From contig JANPWX010000072.1 of assembly GCA_024734555.1 (NCBI GenBank), forward strand, positions 4,725,597 to 4,789,596: a stretch of DNA of 64,000 bases, written 5' to 3'. The notes below the pieces were generated by a model. The model did no database searches. It saw nothing but the letters and a program-made list of their open reading frames with translations, and was not told the DNA's origin. Source of the stretch: Trochalopteron elliotii. Its lineage: Eukaryota > Chordata > Aves > Passeriformes > Leiothrichidae. The translations under genes and the position numbers were made by a program. Below, piece after piece: positions 26,885 through 38,925 of this stretch. Numbering within the stretch: the first letter of the stretch is position 1; every line of letters begins with the position of its first letter.

Positions 26885-27625
26885 CCTCAACAGAAGCTGG
26901 GGATGAACAGATCCAGAGCAGCCCTGCCCAGAAGGACTTGGGGTTGTTGGTGGATGAGAGGATGGACATAAACAGCAATAGGCACTCACAGCCCAGAAAG
27001 TCAAACGTGTCCTGGGCTGCATCCCAGGGGATGCAGCATGGGCAGCAGGGCCAGGGAGGGGATTCTGCCCCTCTGCTCTGCTCTGGTGAGATCTCACCTA
27101 CAGGGCTGCATCCAGGCCTGGAGTCCCCAGCACAGGGGGGACAGGGAACTGTTGGAGTGAGTCCAGAGGAGGGGCATCAAGATGATCAAAGGGATGGACC
27201 ATCTCTCCTATGAGCAAAGTCTGAGAGAATTTGGATTGTTCAGCTTGAAGAAGAGATGGTTTAGGAGTGACCTAATTGCGACCTTATGGTACCTGAAGTT
27301 GAAGGGAGCCTACAAGAAGGTTGGAGAGGGAATTTTACAAGGGCATGCAGTGACAGGACAAAGGGGAATGGATTCAAATTGAAAGACATTAGGTCTAGAT
27401 TAGATATGAGATGAAAAATACTTTAATTTGAGAGTGGGGAAGCTCTGGAACAGGTTGCCCAGAGAAGCTGTGGATGCCCCATTCCTGAAGGTGTCGCAGT
27501 CTATGATGGATGGAGTTCTGAGCAACCTGGTCTAATGAAAGGCATGCCTTTCAAGGAGGATTAGAACTTTAAGGTCCCCTCCCTTCTATCCCAAGACATT
27601 CTGTGATTCTCTGATTCTGTAAAGT
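26885..27625 (+). mobile_element. CR1 LINE 3' portion, about 740 bp
   Basis: One of the longest CR1 copies here. It runs from 'GAAGGACTTGGGGTTGTTGG' near 26931 through 'GAGTCCAGAGGAGGGGCATC' near 27159, 'GGAACAGGTTGCCCAGAGAA' near 27448 and 'GAGCAACCTGGTCTAATG' near 27520, to the 3' tail with 'CATTCTGTGATTCTCTGATT' near 27597. Small frames inside (26938-27213 and 27182-27382) are decayed repeat sequence. Confidence 0.92.
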
Positions 27626-30600
27626 ATAAACATGGAAGAGAGGTTACTGTGTCAAGGTCAGCTGGGATAGGGCTCTAAGACTGCCAGAGTAAACAGGACA
27701 GAGGGCATGATATTGTCCACACTGTCTGCTGGGATTGTTCCCACATCCAGACCATGCCCAGGCATAGCTGACGAGTGTGCCAGTTGGAGAGGCTAAACAC
27801 TTGCCACAGGGGCTTATTAAATGTTAATCAGCCTGGAGAATCCTGTATCACTATTAGATTATGTGCTTGGCACAGCTTGACTCGTGTTATGTCAATAGAC
27901 ATAACCCCAGACTCCACGGACTATGTTAACACTGGCCAGAAGATTACAGAAGAGACAGTAGAGGGGATCTACTAAGCTAACAGACTTTCATGCAGAGACA
28001 GAATGAAAATGCTGTGCAATTATCCTATGTAACACAAATTGACTGACTTCATAAGTGGTATAAAAATGCTGCCCTGTTGAAGCAAAACTGCATAGCAGCA
28101 GGGTTCTATTCCTGGTCTCAGTAATCCTGGTTGCAAAAAACAATTATTTTTTTGAAAAGGAGTCAGATAGGGCACATCAAAGAGCAGCAATGGGTTGCAA
28201 CTTCCTAAAGGACAGAGAGACAAGAATCCAGAGCAATAACTCAGATGACAGGGCAGGGGTCTCAGCCAGAGCCCAGTCCCACAGCCCCTATGCAAGGTGA
28301 GTAGGGAAGAATCAGGGACAGTGACTGGCTTCAGCCAAGGGTCCAGACCCCCAGGCATGTTCATGTTATTATGGCAGGTCCCAGGTCAAACCAGAGATTT
28401 TGTCTGCAGGATAGGGACTGGGTCAATGGGGGCTAGAGCTGAACTGGAGACCAATACTCCAGTGACTTGGCTTGGGGATGAACAGAACATCCAGAGTTGA
28501 GCCTAAAGAGAGCTCCTGCTCCCTGGGACAGGATGTTAGGTGGACGTCCCAGGTCAGGGCTGTTGAGGCTTGTACCCTCAGAACTTAGTCAGGGCAGATG
28601 GTTCCTGGACAAAAAATACGCAAGCAGAGCCAGGCAATCTGCACAAAGGCAGAGTCATCCATGGTCAAAAGGACTTCACACAGAGGACAAAGATCACAGA
28701 AGACACAGCAGCAAGAGTTCTCTGTAGAAATTGATCAAAAGATAGCATGGGAAAGGAATATTACACTGAACCCTAACAAGTGTTTCTACCAGCAAATTGA
28801 ATATGCCTGGTAGAAAACATACCCAGGCACTGAGGCCAGCTGGCATGAAGTGGCCTGCGCCTGTGCTTGTAAGCTGCCTTGGCTTTTAAATATTAAACTA
28901 CATGCAGCTCAGGAAATTCCCCATGGAGCATACAGAAGACAGGGCCTTATTTTACTGGCATTTATGGAGCTTTGGCTATCTGGCAAGAGGAGAGAAATTT
29001 TTCCAGTCCCAAAGGTGTCAAGTGTCAATAAAGTAGCTGGCTGAAAGGACATGAGACAGTAAATGCATGTGACAAAATGGTGCTCAGATCTCCTGCCCAG
29101 GCAAGTGCCTGCTCACCAGAGTGAGTTGCCATTCTGCATTCCAGCAGTGAGGCATGTTATGAGGTACAGGAGCATCCAGACCTTGCTCCTGCTCTGCCTG
29201 AGCTCTGGTAAAAGCCTCGGCAGGACGTGTGCTGATAAACTCTGATAAATCTCTGCTGGGCTGATGGCAGAGGTCATTCTGGGACATCCTCAGCCTCCAC
29301 TTTGCTACTACACAAACTGAGTCTTTGGGCTGTGGAGGGCTACCAGCCAAGCTGTGATTGCTTTCTTGCTGAGGAGAGATCTCAGAAATGACAATAGACA
29401 CAAAACACAGAATGATATTTCACATTTTTGAGACCACTTGGGATTTTCCATTTTGTGATTTTCTGATTTTCCGCTCACTGTTGTTTATTCCTGCGTACCT
29501 TTAAGTTGTGACTCATCCTTTAAAGACTGTGCAGCCAAACTGGCAAACACTATTCTGGAAGGGACTGTGGATGTGCACAGTAAAATAATATTTTTGTTCT
29601 CTAATTCCTAATTTACATTTTTTTTTCCTTCCTTGGGTACTGGTGTTCACCAAGAATGATTGTCAACTGCTCCAAGATTCCTCTCAGGAGCACCATTGCT
29701 ATACCTGGGAAGTCAGGGCTGTTTCCTGCTGGCCTTCTCACAGCTGTGTAATTAGTAACACTGAACTCCCTCTGCCATTTAATCCCATGGGCTTTTAAAA
29801 TTCTAAGACATTTTTCAAGTCTTTGAGATCAGTTTCAGTTTTGTCAACTTTGAATAATTTTGACTTCTCATTATTCAATGGTATTTCTAGGTAATTGTGA
29901 ATATATTGAGCCTACATCCTAGAGTGTATTCCTGTTAATGTAAGAGATCTGTGGTAAGAACGGGCTATTTAGCCTCATCCTTTATTTTCTGTCTTTAAAT
30001 GAGCAATTCTTCTTATCTTTTATTCTTTGTAATTTTTTTTATGAGAGAGTTTTTGAGGTGACACTTTGACTGAATTTTTTTTTTCTTTTTTAAAATATAA
30101 ATATACTTATCCATTTCCTTGTTCACTGCCTAAAAGAACAATTCATCAATTTTTGAGGAATAACTTCTCTCTACAAAAACTGTGTTGACTTTTGCTTGCT
30201 TAATCATTGATCACAGATTTATTAATTTTCTCTTTCCTTCCACTTTCACAAAGATAGACTTCCTGACTCGTACACCCAGGGGCAGTTTTCAAAATTGTCC
30301 TTGACATTTACTTTCTATTTTACTGGCAGCAAAATAGATTTAAGCAATAGATTACACACTTGGCTGGTTGGCAATCTGTTTTACAATCCGGCCAAATAAA
30401 AATCACGGATTTTGAAATGGTTTTACTAGTTTTCACTTCTTATTTGTGTTTTTCAAGATGTTTTTCTTCCTTCACCTTTCCAAGGAATACTGTATTTGAG
30501 TTCCCAGTTTCTAAAGCCCTTTGTGCTAGTTGAAAGTAATAAAGAAGCGTTATGAGGAATGACCTTGAAAATTCATGGTTCATAAATATCTCTGTGAAGA

Positions 30601-30865
30601 GCATTCCTTGAAGAGTTTGACCCACCTCTTCCATTTAATTTTGTTTTGACCCACATATGTATAACCTTTCTACCAGATACTGAGGATAACCAAAAGAGCT
30701 GGGTTCAGTTACAATGAAGGATATTAGATAGTCTATCCCTAGATAGCCTGTGCCTTTCCAAGCAGATTTTTTAAAACTAATAAAGACATATGGCTTTTCT
30801 GTCAGAGATTTCTTAAAATTTAAATATAGATGCAAGGGTAGGTAACATATAAGAGTAGAGTGTAT
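27626..30865. other. Unclassified DNA, nothing recognised
   Basis: The 27.6-29.4 kb part is moderately GC-richer and contains isolated AATAAA (near 28988) and ATTAAA signals, but no exon can be supported. The remainder is AT-rich with T-runs near 30070-30090. Confidence 0.4.
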
Positions 30866-30972
30866 TTTTATATATATATGTAAATACATATATAAATATA
30901 AATATATATAAAGATATTTTTCTACATATACATATATATACATATATACATATATACATATATATATATATG
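30866..30972. repeat. AT-rich microsatellite, TATATA/CATATA type
   Basis: Alternating TA dinucleotides are interspersed with ATACAT hexamers and AAATAT variants across about 107 bp. The 30940-30970 end is almost pure (TA)n with regular CATATA spacing. Confidence 0.95.
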
Positions 30973-31573
30973 ATCAGGAAACTAGTTTTGCTGTCAACTG
31001 TTTATTCCTGGGTTTTGGTTATATTGTCTGTACCTAAAAAAAATAAGCATTTATCTAATTAAAGAATTACTTAAGATATCTTGATCCCTGAAAAAGTCTA
31101 TCTTGAACAAGATAAACACATGCTGTAAATTTCCATTAATCTAGATCACACAGGCCTAATCAAATTACTTTATAATATGGGCTTCTGATTAAACCTAATT
31201 TAAATACTGAAGTTTCCATCTGTTTCCATCTTCTCTGTCTTACATTACTAAGAGGAGCAAAACTTTTACAAGTTTACTACATCCTGTGATACAAGAGCAG
31301 ACTACTTGGGGATTTTTTTGAGAAATCTAGATGAGTCTAGTATTATGAAATGCTCTTTCAATGTTCATAAGGTAGACTTAGGGAAGTTTGAATTCTTTCA
31401 CTAAAAGTCATGTTGCTTGATCATATTGTTATGCTGATCACTTTGAGTTTGGTTTATCTTTTGGGTGGACAACAGTATACAGTATTCTATAAAGCACTTA
31501 TTGCAAAAAATGTTTAATTGCTATGAGAACTATAGGTTTTCAAGGACAAATATACAGACAGATTTTTCCTGGT
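30973..31573. other. AT-rich DNA, nothing recognised
   Basis: No feature was seen apart from an A7 run near 31037. Confidence 0.4.
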
Positions 31574-31700
31574 CATAGATTCAAAGTAGGGTGTGGGTTT
31601 GAAGGGATATCCTAAAGTCTGAAGGGACATCCTAAAGTCATATAGTTTAGTGCCTCAATTGAAATCAGGACTAACTTCTAAATTAGTCATCTGTTCCTAC
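31574..31700 (-). mobile_element. Old CR1 3'-end fragment with an internal duplication
   Basis: GTCATAGATTCAAAGTAGGG followed by GGTTTGAAGGGATATCCTAA resembles the antisense CR1 3' end ('..ATAGATTC..GGTTGGAAGGGACATC..'). Inside it a 20-bp unit occurs twice in tandem (31601-31620 and 31621-31640), differing at two bases. The duplication arose after insertion. Confidence 0.6.
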
Positions 31701-34700
31701 TGGTGTACAGAAAACTTAGGAGTAAATGACAACCAGAAAATAGGGTAGAGATGAGTAATCCTGGAACCTAAGCTGTAAACAGACTGCTCACTACTCAGGT
31801 GTAACTTCCACAACATGGGTTTGTTTTGAATGTAGTAAGCAGTGAACTATCAAAGCTCCAGGTCCCAGAATCGGTGGCACATGAGATGTGCACCACACCA
31901 CAGGGCAGTAGTGGGAGCCCTTTTCCCAGCTGAAGTGTCTCAGCTTTGCAAAACTGTGAGTGGAGAATACTTAGGCCTGAGAACTGAGTTGCATACAGGT
32001 AGGTTAATAAATATAGTGCTCCGTTAGATGGAAAAGGCACAGTGACCTTGTTTATTGAAGAAAAAGAAGAGATTTTATATTTTTATTACTATGAGGTTGT
32101 TCTTTGGCTGGCAATGACATGCTGGCTAAATTATAATAATAATGTAACCATGGCAATGTGGGCTTAGTGAAAGTGATTTGGTTAACTAATTTTATTGAAT
32201 GTATTAACTAAGGACTCAAGTAAAACTTTGAGTGCAAGTCTTTTCTGTCTTTTCCTAATGCAGTGTTTCCAGAGAGCACACTCCTCTGCTTCCACTGGTG
32301 TAGGACACGATGGAGGAGACAGACTACTACTTTGGCACTGGCCACAATGGTTGTGGGGCAGAGTGCTTTGGTTTGGGTCATGAGAACACTCCTCAAGCAA
32401 GTGTCCTGATCACCCCCAATGCACTGCTGTGGTGCACACTGTGCAGGGGTGTGACAGGATGGGGACTGAATTCTTTTGCCATGAAACTGAACCAGAAAGT
32501 GTGTGTGTCAACAGCACACCTAATGTGCTCCAGCTCCACATGACCACTGAATACATGAGACCAGGCCAAGGCCTAATGAAAATAAAGCTCCCAAAAGGGT
32601 ATCTATGTTCAGCATATCTGGACATTGCTCCCTCAGCAGTAGGTGTTTCATTCTACCTATGTGTATTATTATTTAAAGCAGGCATACTCAAAAGATGTTA
32701 ACTCTGTTTCTTGATACCTATTTAAGTGAACCTTTGACTTCCTGCAAGAATTTAAATGTTAGATCAGAAACTGAACCCAGACAGAGTTGTGTTAGTTAAT
32801 GCTACCCTTTTACAACAAAGTCTCATGGTTGGCAGCACAGAGGTCTTTAATATGATCTTGATTGGTCTTAATTCTCTGGTCCCTGAGATTTCTTGCCTGT
32901 ATATCTTTGAGGTCTGTTGTTGGTATTTTATACCTCCCAGCCTTGCACAGCTTTTCCTGTGTAGATTGTATGGTGGAAAAGTTATCCATGGCCTGCAGAA
33001 AAGAGTACAAAGCAGGACTACAAACTAAAATACCATAGTTTACTTCTTTGACCTTGCTTATACAGAAGATAAGAAAGTGAAAAGAGGTCTTGTAGAGAGA
33101 AGAGAATGTGTTTATTGCAGAAAATAGAAACAAACATAATTCAGGAAGTGCTTGATCCAGTGTAGTTTGAGCACAGACACCTCATAGTCATGAACTAATA
33201 TGATTCCATGGTTTGCAGGAATGGGATCACAGGGTATCCACAATCTTAATGTATCAATATTGCATCAAATTTAAACAGGTTTATCTAAGTTATACCTCCT
33301 GCAGAAGCTCAAAACCAGGAAAAAAAGTGCCAAAATGCTGAAGGCAAAGAAAACAGCAGGAATAATGCATTCATTAGTGGCATGTCTGAGTTTGTAAAGC
33401 ATTGGGCTGGGTGTTCACCATTTGATTTGAAATGACAAAATTTGGACAGTACCTACAGCTGCTGTAATGCTGTGTAATCTGATGAATCACTTCTGCATTT
33501 AAGCACTGACTACTTGCTGACTAAGACTGATTGCAGAATTACACATTAAAATCGTTTTATCAGATAATGTAAATGAAAGGTATTGCTCTTTTTAATCTTC
33601 AGCTATTAAATTTTATGTGACCATTCACATGGAATATAACAATATGACTGAAGGACTGGTACAAACCCATAATTTGTTCCTGATCTTAGAAGTCATTAAG
33701 CCATAGCATTTCCTCCCTTATGAATGCAAATGGTCTTTATTGATCCTATTATCATAAAACATTTACCTCTTTATGCTGTTGTGTGAGATTTTTCTGAGAT
33801 GAAGAGCTCAAATCGTTTAGTAATTCATGGTATCATCTTCCTCACGTTCTCAGGAGAAACACAGACAAAGAGATATGACAAAGAGTATTGACTAATATTA
33901 AAACCAATAATATATTTTTTACATCTGTGTTTTATGCCCATCTATCATCTTCTTTTACACTGTTGCCTCATTTTTAATTTACAAATTTCTCTATCCACAC
34001 TCCATTTCTCATCTCTTTTTCTCCTTACTGTTATGCTCCAGAGTTCTGAACACATTACTCACATGGAGCAATTGGGTAGGAGGACAGGGGCTCTCACTGG
34101 CTTGTTATGTCATGCTTTGCCCTTCCAGGTCACTTCTTAATGCTTATACCTGCTTTGAAGAACTATGGGGACAAGGATTGTACTCAGATCCTTAAATAAG
34201 CATTACTTATTTAGCAGTAGCCCACTTTGCAGACACACAAATATCAGAGAGGTGTCCTCATTCCATTTTATGTCAAAAGCCTAATACAACAGGGGAGAAG
34301 AAGGAAAAAAAAGTCTCATGAAGAACTGCAGAAATCACTGATATTTCAGGATCTGGAAGCTAAAGAACTTAGTAAAGGGTAGAATGGGTAATAACTGGTC
34401 AGGTACTGCACTGATAAAGGTGGGTAGCACATATCAGTAAAGCATTATAAAAAGCACATGTTTAAAATGAAAGGACATCAACACAGGGCTAGAAGGAGAA
34501 ACAAATCTCTTTTCAAATGTCAAAACCATTTTCTATCTCCTTTCATTTGGAGAGTAATGCACTAATAGCAGAGTAAAGTAGACTAGGCTTCCAAGAAGCA
34601 TTTTAGTCATTAAGATAAAAGGAAGAAGTTAGATGTAGCTGAAGAGATGAGGAAGTGAAAAGTTTAAAAATCTAAAGGGGCTTTAGGAAAGTTTAATGTT

Positions 34701-35000
34701 AAATATAGCTTAACCAATAGCTCTTTACAAACTTACTAACTGATGGACTGGGGAATTGAAATGGCACTCACAGGACAATACTGGAAAATAACTTCCCACA
34801 ACATCTTTTATGTGAGAAACAAAGTTCATAGAAAAAATGAAGAGCAAAAATGTGATCCAGCATTGCTTTAAGGTCTTAGGGGGCCACAAGACAGAAAGTT
34901 GAGACAAACAGAGTCAAAATCATATTAGTCCAGACAATGAGTCATGATCCAAAGTCATGCTCCTTGAGTCATGATCTAAGATTGGCAGAAAAAGAAGAAC
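31701..35000. other. AT-rich DNA, nothing recognised
   Basis: There is a slightly GC-richer patch at 32280-32560, with 71-107 codon frames on both strands (32310-32543 and 32810-33133 among them). None has recognisable features. No splice-bounded exon is supported. Confidence 0.4.
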
Positions 35001-35074
35001 GAAGAAGAAGAAGAAGAAGAAGAAGAAGAAGAAGAAGAAGAAGAAGAAGAAGAAGAAGAAGAAGAAGAAGAAGA
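35001..35074. repeat. (GAA)n triplet microsatellite
   Basis: A pure GAA/TTC array of about 24-25 units (74 bp), preceded by an imperfect AAAGAAGAAC lead-in. It is purine-only on the plus strand. Its poly-Arg/Lys-like and poly-Phe frames on the two strands are translations of simple sequence. Confidence 0.98.
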
Positions 35075-36263
35075 CTACAGCCATCAGACAACCAAAATGA
35101 GGAAACAAAAGAAAAAAGGCAGGCTAAGATTTACAAAGGATGAAGCAGGCTTTCTTAGGAGGTAAAACATAATGCTTTTTGTGAAAGCTGTAACCAACAG
35201 CTTCTGCATTGTGGGGGTGGAGGGCATGGACTACACACACTTGGTGTTTAGACTAGTGATCTTTTTTACTTGGTGGAAGGAATATTGAGCTGTCTGCATG
35301 ACATCAAGATTCCTGTGATCCTCAGATTCCACTCTTTCCACACTTAGTCATCACTTTTCATCTTCTTCGCATTTGCTAGCAGAGTGTATCAAATTATCTG
35401 AAAATAACCATGCTTTCTGGTATCTGGAAATTAGCCAAAGGATATCCTTCCACAGAAAAAAATGAACAAGAATCTGCCAAGCAATCCTTTGTACACAAGT
35501 TGCAAGTAACTAGAACACTGCACACTATTTTTGAGGATGGCAGCACAGCAGACAACATCCATATCACATTCTTATTTTCCTCTTTTTTGTCCTGAAGTTC
35601 ACTGTTGCCATTCTTTTTTTAAAAGTAAATCAGTAAAGTTTTAAAAGTAAATCAGAGAAGAGGTGTTTCTAACATACATTTGTTTTCTAAAATAGCTAGT
35701 GAGAAATCCTTTTCTGTTGTGATTAATCTTTCTGGTTAGGTATTCAAGGGTTATTTTCCTCATTTCTCCCTGTTTTTATTCTTCTGCATGGTTGATATAC
35801 GTGTTGCATCTCTTTTTTTAAGATAATTTTTCCCAGCCACAGTACAGCTGGGGAGAACCGGCTCTTTTTATATTGTCAAAACAGATTAATTTACCCCACA
35901 GTTTGTAGCATTTCAAATAATCCCTTTGACTGTCATGCAGGCCTCCCACCCCTCCACCAAGCTGGAATTTCTTGGGCATGTAAACACAAGCATAGTGTGC
36001 TGGGGGCACCAGGTGCCAGCACAGGGGTGTCTCTTAAAACACCTTCTGAGGAAGGTTCTGCTAAAACCCTGCATCAGAAATGCCACAGAAGCGGAGCCAC
36101 ATTTGTTTCATTATAAACAAATAAAAGGACTGGGAAATAGCCTCCTGAAACATGCATATTTCTGACAGATGCATAATAGTCTTTGGCATACTTCCAAGCT
36201 GCCATTTCACTGCTGATTAAGTCAGAGGATGAAACCAGTTGTTCTGTGAGAAAAAGTGACAGT

Positions 36264-36280
36264 AAAAAAAAAAAAAAAAA
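36264..36280. repeat. Poly(A) run, 17 bases
   Basis: An uninterrupted A17. No retrocopied gene body is recognisable upstream. Confidence 0.95.
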
Positions 36281-37428
36281 GGACCTCTCTTGGCACTGAG
36301 ATTGTAAAGATTCATTCTTTGAATAAGTTTGTCACACAGATTTAACAATATTTTTCCTCAGGCAAAGTTCATTCAGTACTATGTGCCGCAATGAGGGTAA
36401 GCATGGGATTGTTCCTGTACTACATGCTACTATTCTGTACTTATTTTGTGCATGGAAATACACACCTCACTTTTGGTGGAGTTTCACTTTTCCCATTTCA
36501 TGCCAAGCACTGTATCATACAGGAAATCCCAAACCCCCTTTTTCCTGCCTGAGATGTAATTTCACCTAGTCAGAAAAAGGAAGGACAACTTTATCTCCAA
36601 GCAGTGTTGACCATGCCTCACACTTGTCCCCTTTTACACCCAGCATGATCTGTGCCCCAAGGCAATGGAGGTTTTTTCGGGCAGTGTGGCTGTGCATCCC
36701 CTCCTGATGGCTTTTCCCACCTGAGGGGTGCAGAGGGAGAGCTGAAGTGCATTAAACAAAGCTCTCCCCCCAGCTCCAGCACAGCCTTTCTGTCATATTC
36801 CCAACAGGTCCTTCAGTGAATTTGTATCTAATTAAGATACTCAATCTTGTTCTATTTCTTGTAATAAAGAAAATAGTATTTTTTTTCTTATTATTAGGCA
36901 CTTGTCTGTGTTTCACAATAGCAAAAATCTTTGGAAAACAGTCTGTATTTAAAGATGCTCTGTCAACAACTGTGAAACTTCAAAAAATAACCCTCTTTTA
37001 ATTCCACTCCTATGATCTATAACAAATCTCAAGGTTTCTTTTGCAAGATATCTGTCCACCACTGTATCAATAAGACTGTAACAGCTGCCTGGAGGTAGAA
37101 ATCCTGTGCCTTGTGCCTTAATTACACAAACCTCTATACAGCCAAGCAGCTGACAGGTTATTTGAAAAGACCTATGCACCCTTTTCTTTCTCACTTCTAT
37201 TTTCTCTTCATAAAGTGGCCTTTTCTGCCATCTCTTTCTCACAGAGAGTTCAGGTTGACCTTAAAATTTTAGCATCTCACAGCAGTAAGTATACACATTT
37301 CTTCTGAAGGGTAAAAATCTCAGTTGTGTTCTGATGTTTTTTATTTCAAACTCCAACTTGTTCCTGGATTTCATTTCATCATTGTCTTTGGAATGGTCGA
37401 CAAAATGCATATTTTTAAGCATATTATT

Positions 37429-37527
37429 AAAAAAAAGAAAAAAAATGAAAATAAATGGAAAAAAAAAAGAAAAGAAAAAAAAGGAAAAAAAAGAAAAAAA
37501 AGAAAAAAAAGAAAAAAAGAGAAAAAA
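37429..37527. repeat. A-rich (A7-8 G)n low-complexity tract
   Basis: Nearly pure A with regularly spaced single G. The central part repeats AAAAAAAAG-like units about five times (37478-37520). Confidence 0.95.
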
Positions 37528-38619
37528 CTCTTTAGGGACTTTAAACCCCATAGCGTGGTGGAGTTTGTTAAACCTTAAAGTAAACAAAAATGCAAGGAAA
37601 CTGTCAATCCAGAAGCTTCCCTTTTACACACATCAGATCCTGAGTGATCAGATTTTCCTTTTCCTTCAGCAGCTAGTTGTTATAAAACAGCCTTTTCAAC
37701 CTGTGAAAATGCTCCCTGCATCCCCACATTTTGTGCCTATACGTCTCCTAACAGGCTTTTTACTTTTAAGTTCTTAGGATTTCTCTAGCTCCAGGCTCAT
37801 CTCAGAACTGCATTTGGTTATATGCCTTTCTATCTCAAACATGCACTCAGAATTATTACAGAAGTTATTTTCTTTCAGTCTTCCAGGTCTGTAATTTGGA
37901 GACTGACATGCAAAAGACCTTTTGTGGCAAAAAGCAGAAAATAACACTCATTGCACTGCTTTATTTTGCCTTTGTGATTCCTGCCCATACCAGAGTGGCA
38001 CTAGCACACACCCACCACATTTTAAGTTGGCCTTAGCACAGCTCTTACTGGCATACAGCTGCCTGTGTGTTTAAGTGCTTTTCTGAACAAATATACTGCA
38101 ATTAGGCCAATTCAAAGACCACTCACCCAAAGTTATCTGCACATATTGCACTCAAATAAACAACACTGGGGCCAGCAAGAGGGCTATCACCACCTGATGT
38201 CTAGCCAGAAATTTCTCTCTCTGGCAAGCTTCTCACATCTAGAGCACCATGGCAACACCAACCTGTAGCATGGCAAAATGATTTGGAATACATTGGAGTG
38301 TCATCCATTCTGAACACATCCCAGACTTTTGATCACTGCCTGTAAGCCCCTTGGTAATAATCAGCAAAACTTTTTTTGAAAACCATTTGGTCAGACCATC
38401 TCATACTTTGGGTTTTGGCCCTGCAAGTAGTTTTGTATCTGTGCTGTCCCCAGTGAGTATGAAGGCAACTACATAACAACAGGTTATTGCTTATGTTGTA
38501 CACACCTAAAATTATAACTCTGCATGCCCACAGCCCATGTGCTTCAAGTGCATGCCCACTGTATCTGTGTGTTTGCTATAGGAACCAGAGAGGAAAAAAA
38601 ATTAATTTGGGAGACAAGA

Positions 38620-38925
38620 AAACAGGGGATGAACTTTTTAAAGGTCATGTATTTACAGGCCAAGGGTAAATGGCTTCAAACTGACAGACAGTAGGTTTAA
38701 ATTCGATATCAGGAAGAAGTTCTTCACTGTGAGGGTGGTGAGACACTGGAACAGGTTGCCCACAGATGCTGTGGATGCCCCATCCCTGGAAGTGTTCAAG
38801 GCCAAGCTGAATGGGCTTTGAGCAACCTGGTCTAGTGGAAGATATCCCTGTTCAGGGCAAGGAGGCTGGGACTAGGTGATCTTCAAGGTTCTTTCCAACC
38901 CAAACCATGCTGTGATTCCATGACA
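38620..38925 (+). mobile_element. CR1 LINE 3' end, plus strand
   Basis: Well preserved: 'CGATATCAGGAAGAAGTTCT' near 38703, 'TCACTGTGAGGGTGGTGAGA' near 38725, 'CTGGAACAGGTTGCCCACAG' near 38747, 'TTTGAGCAACCTGGTCTAGT' near 38817, and a 3' end with 'GGTTCTTTCCAACCCAAACC' near 38887 and 'CTGTGATTCCATGA'. It appears to be from the same subfamily as the copy at 26.9-27.6 kb. Confidence 0.93.

Larger units (their letters stand above)
35075..38619. other. AT-rich DNA with homopolymer tracts
   Basis: It contains a 16-bp direct repeat (TTTAAAAGTAAATCAG at 35618-35633 and 35640-35655), an A17 run (36264-36280) and an A-rich tract (37429-37527). No gene is supported. Confidence 0.42.

Noticed and set aside
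28985..28995. AATAAA in TGTCAATAAAGTAGC as a gene end
   Set aside because: No exon or LTR structure could be built around it. Isolated AATAAA is common in AT-rich DNA.
34937..35143. Arg-rich protein frame
   Set aside because: A translation of the (GAA)n array in another frame.
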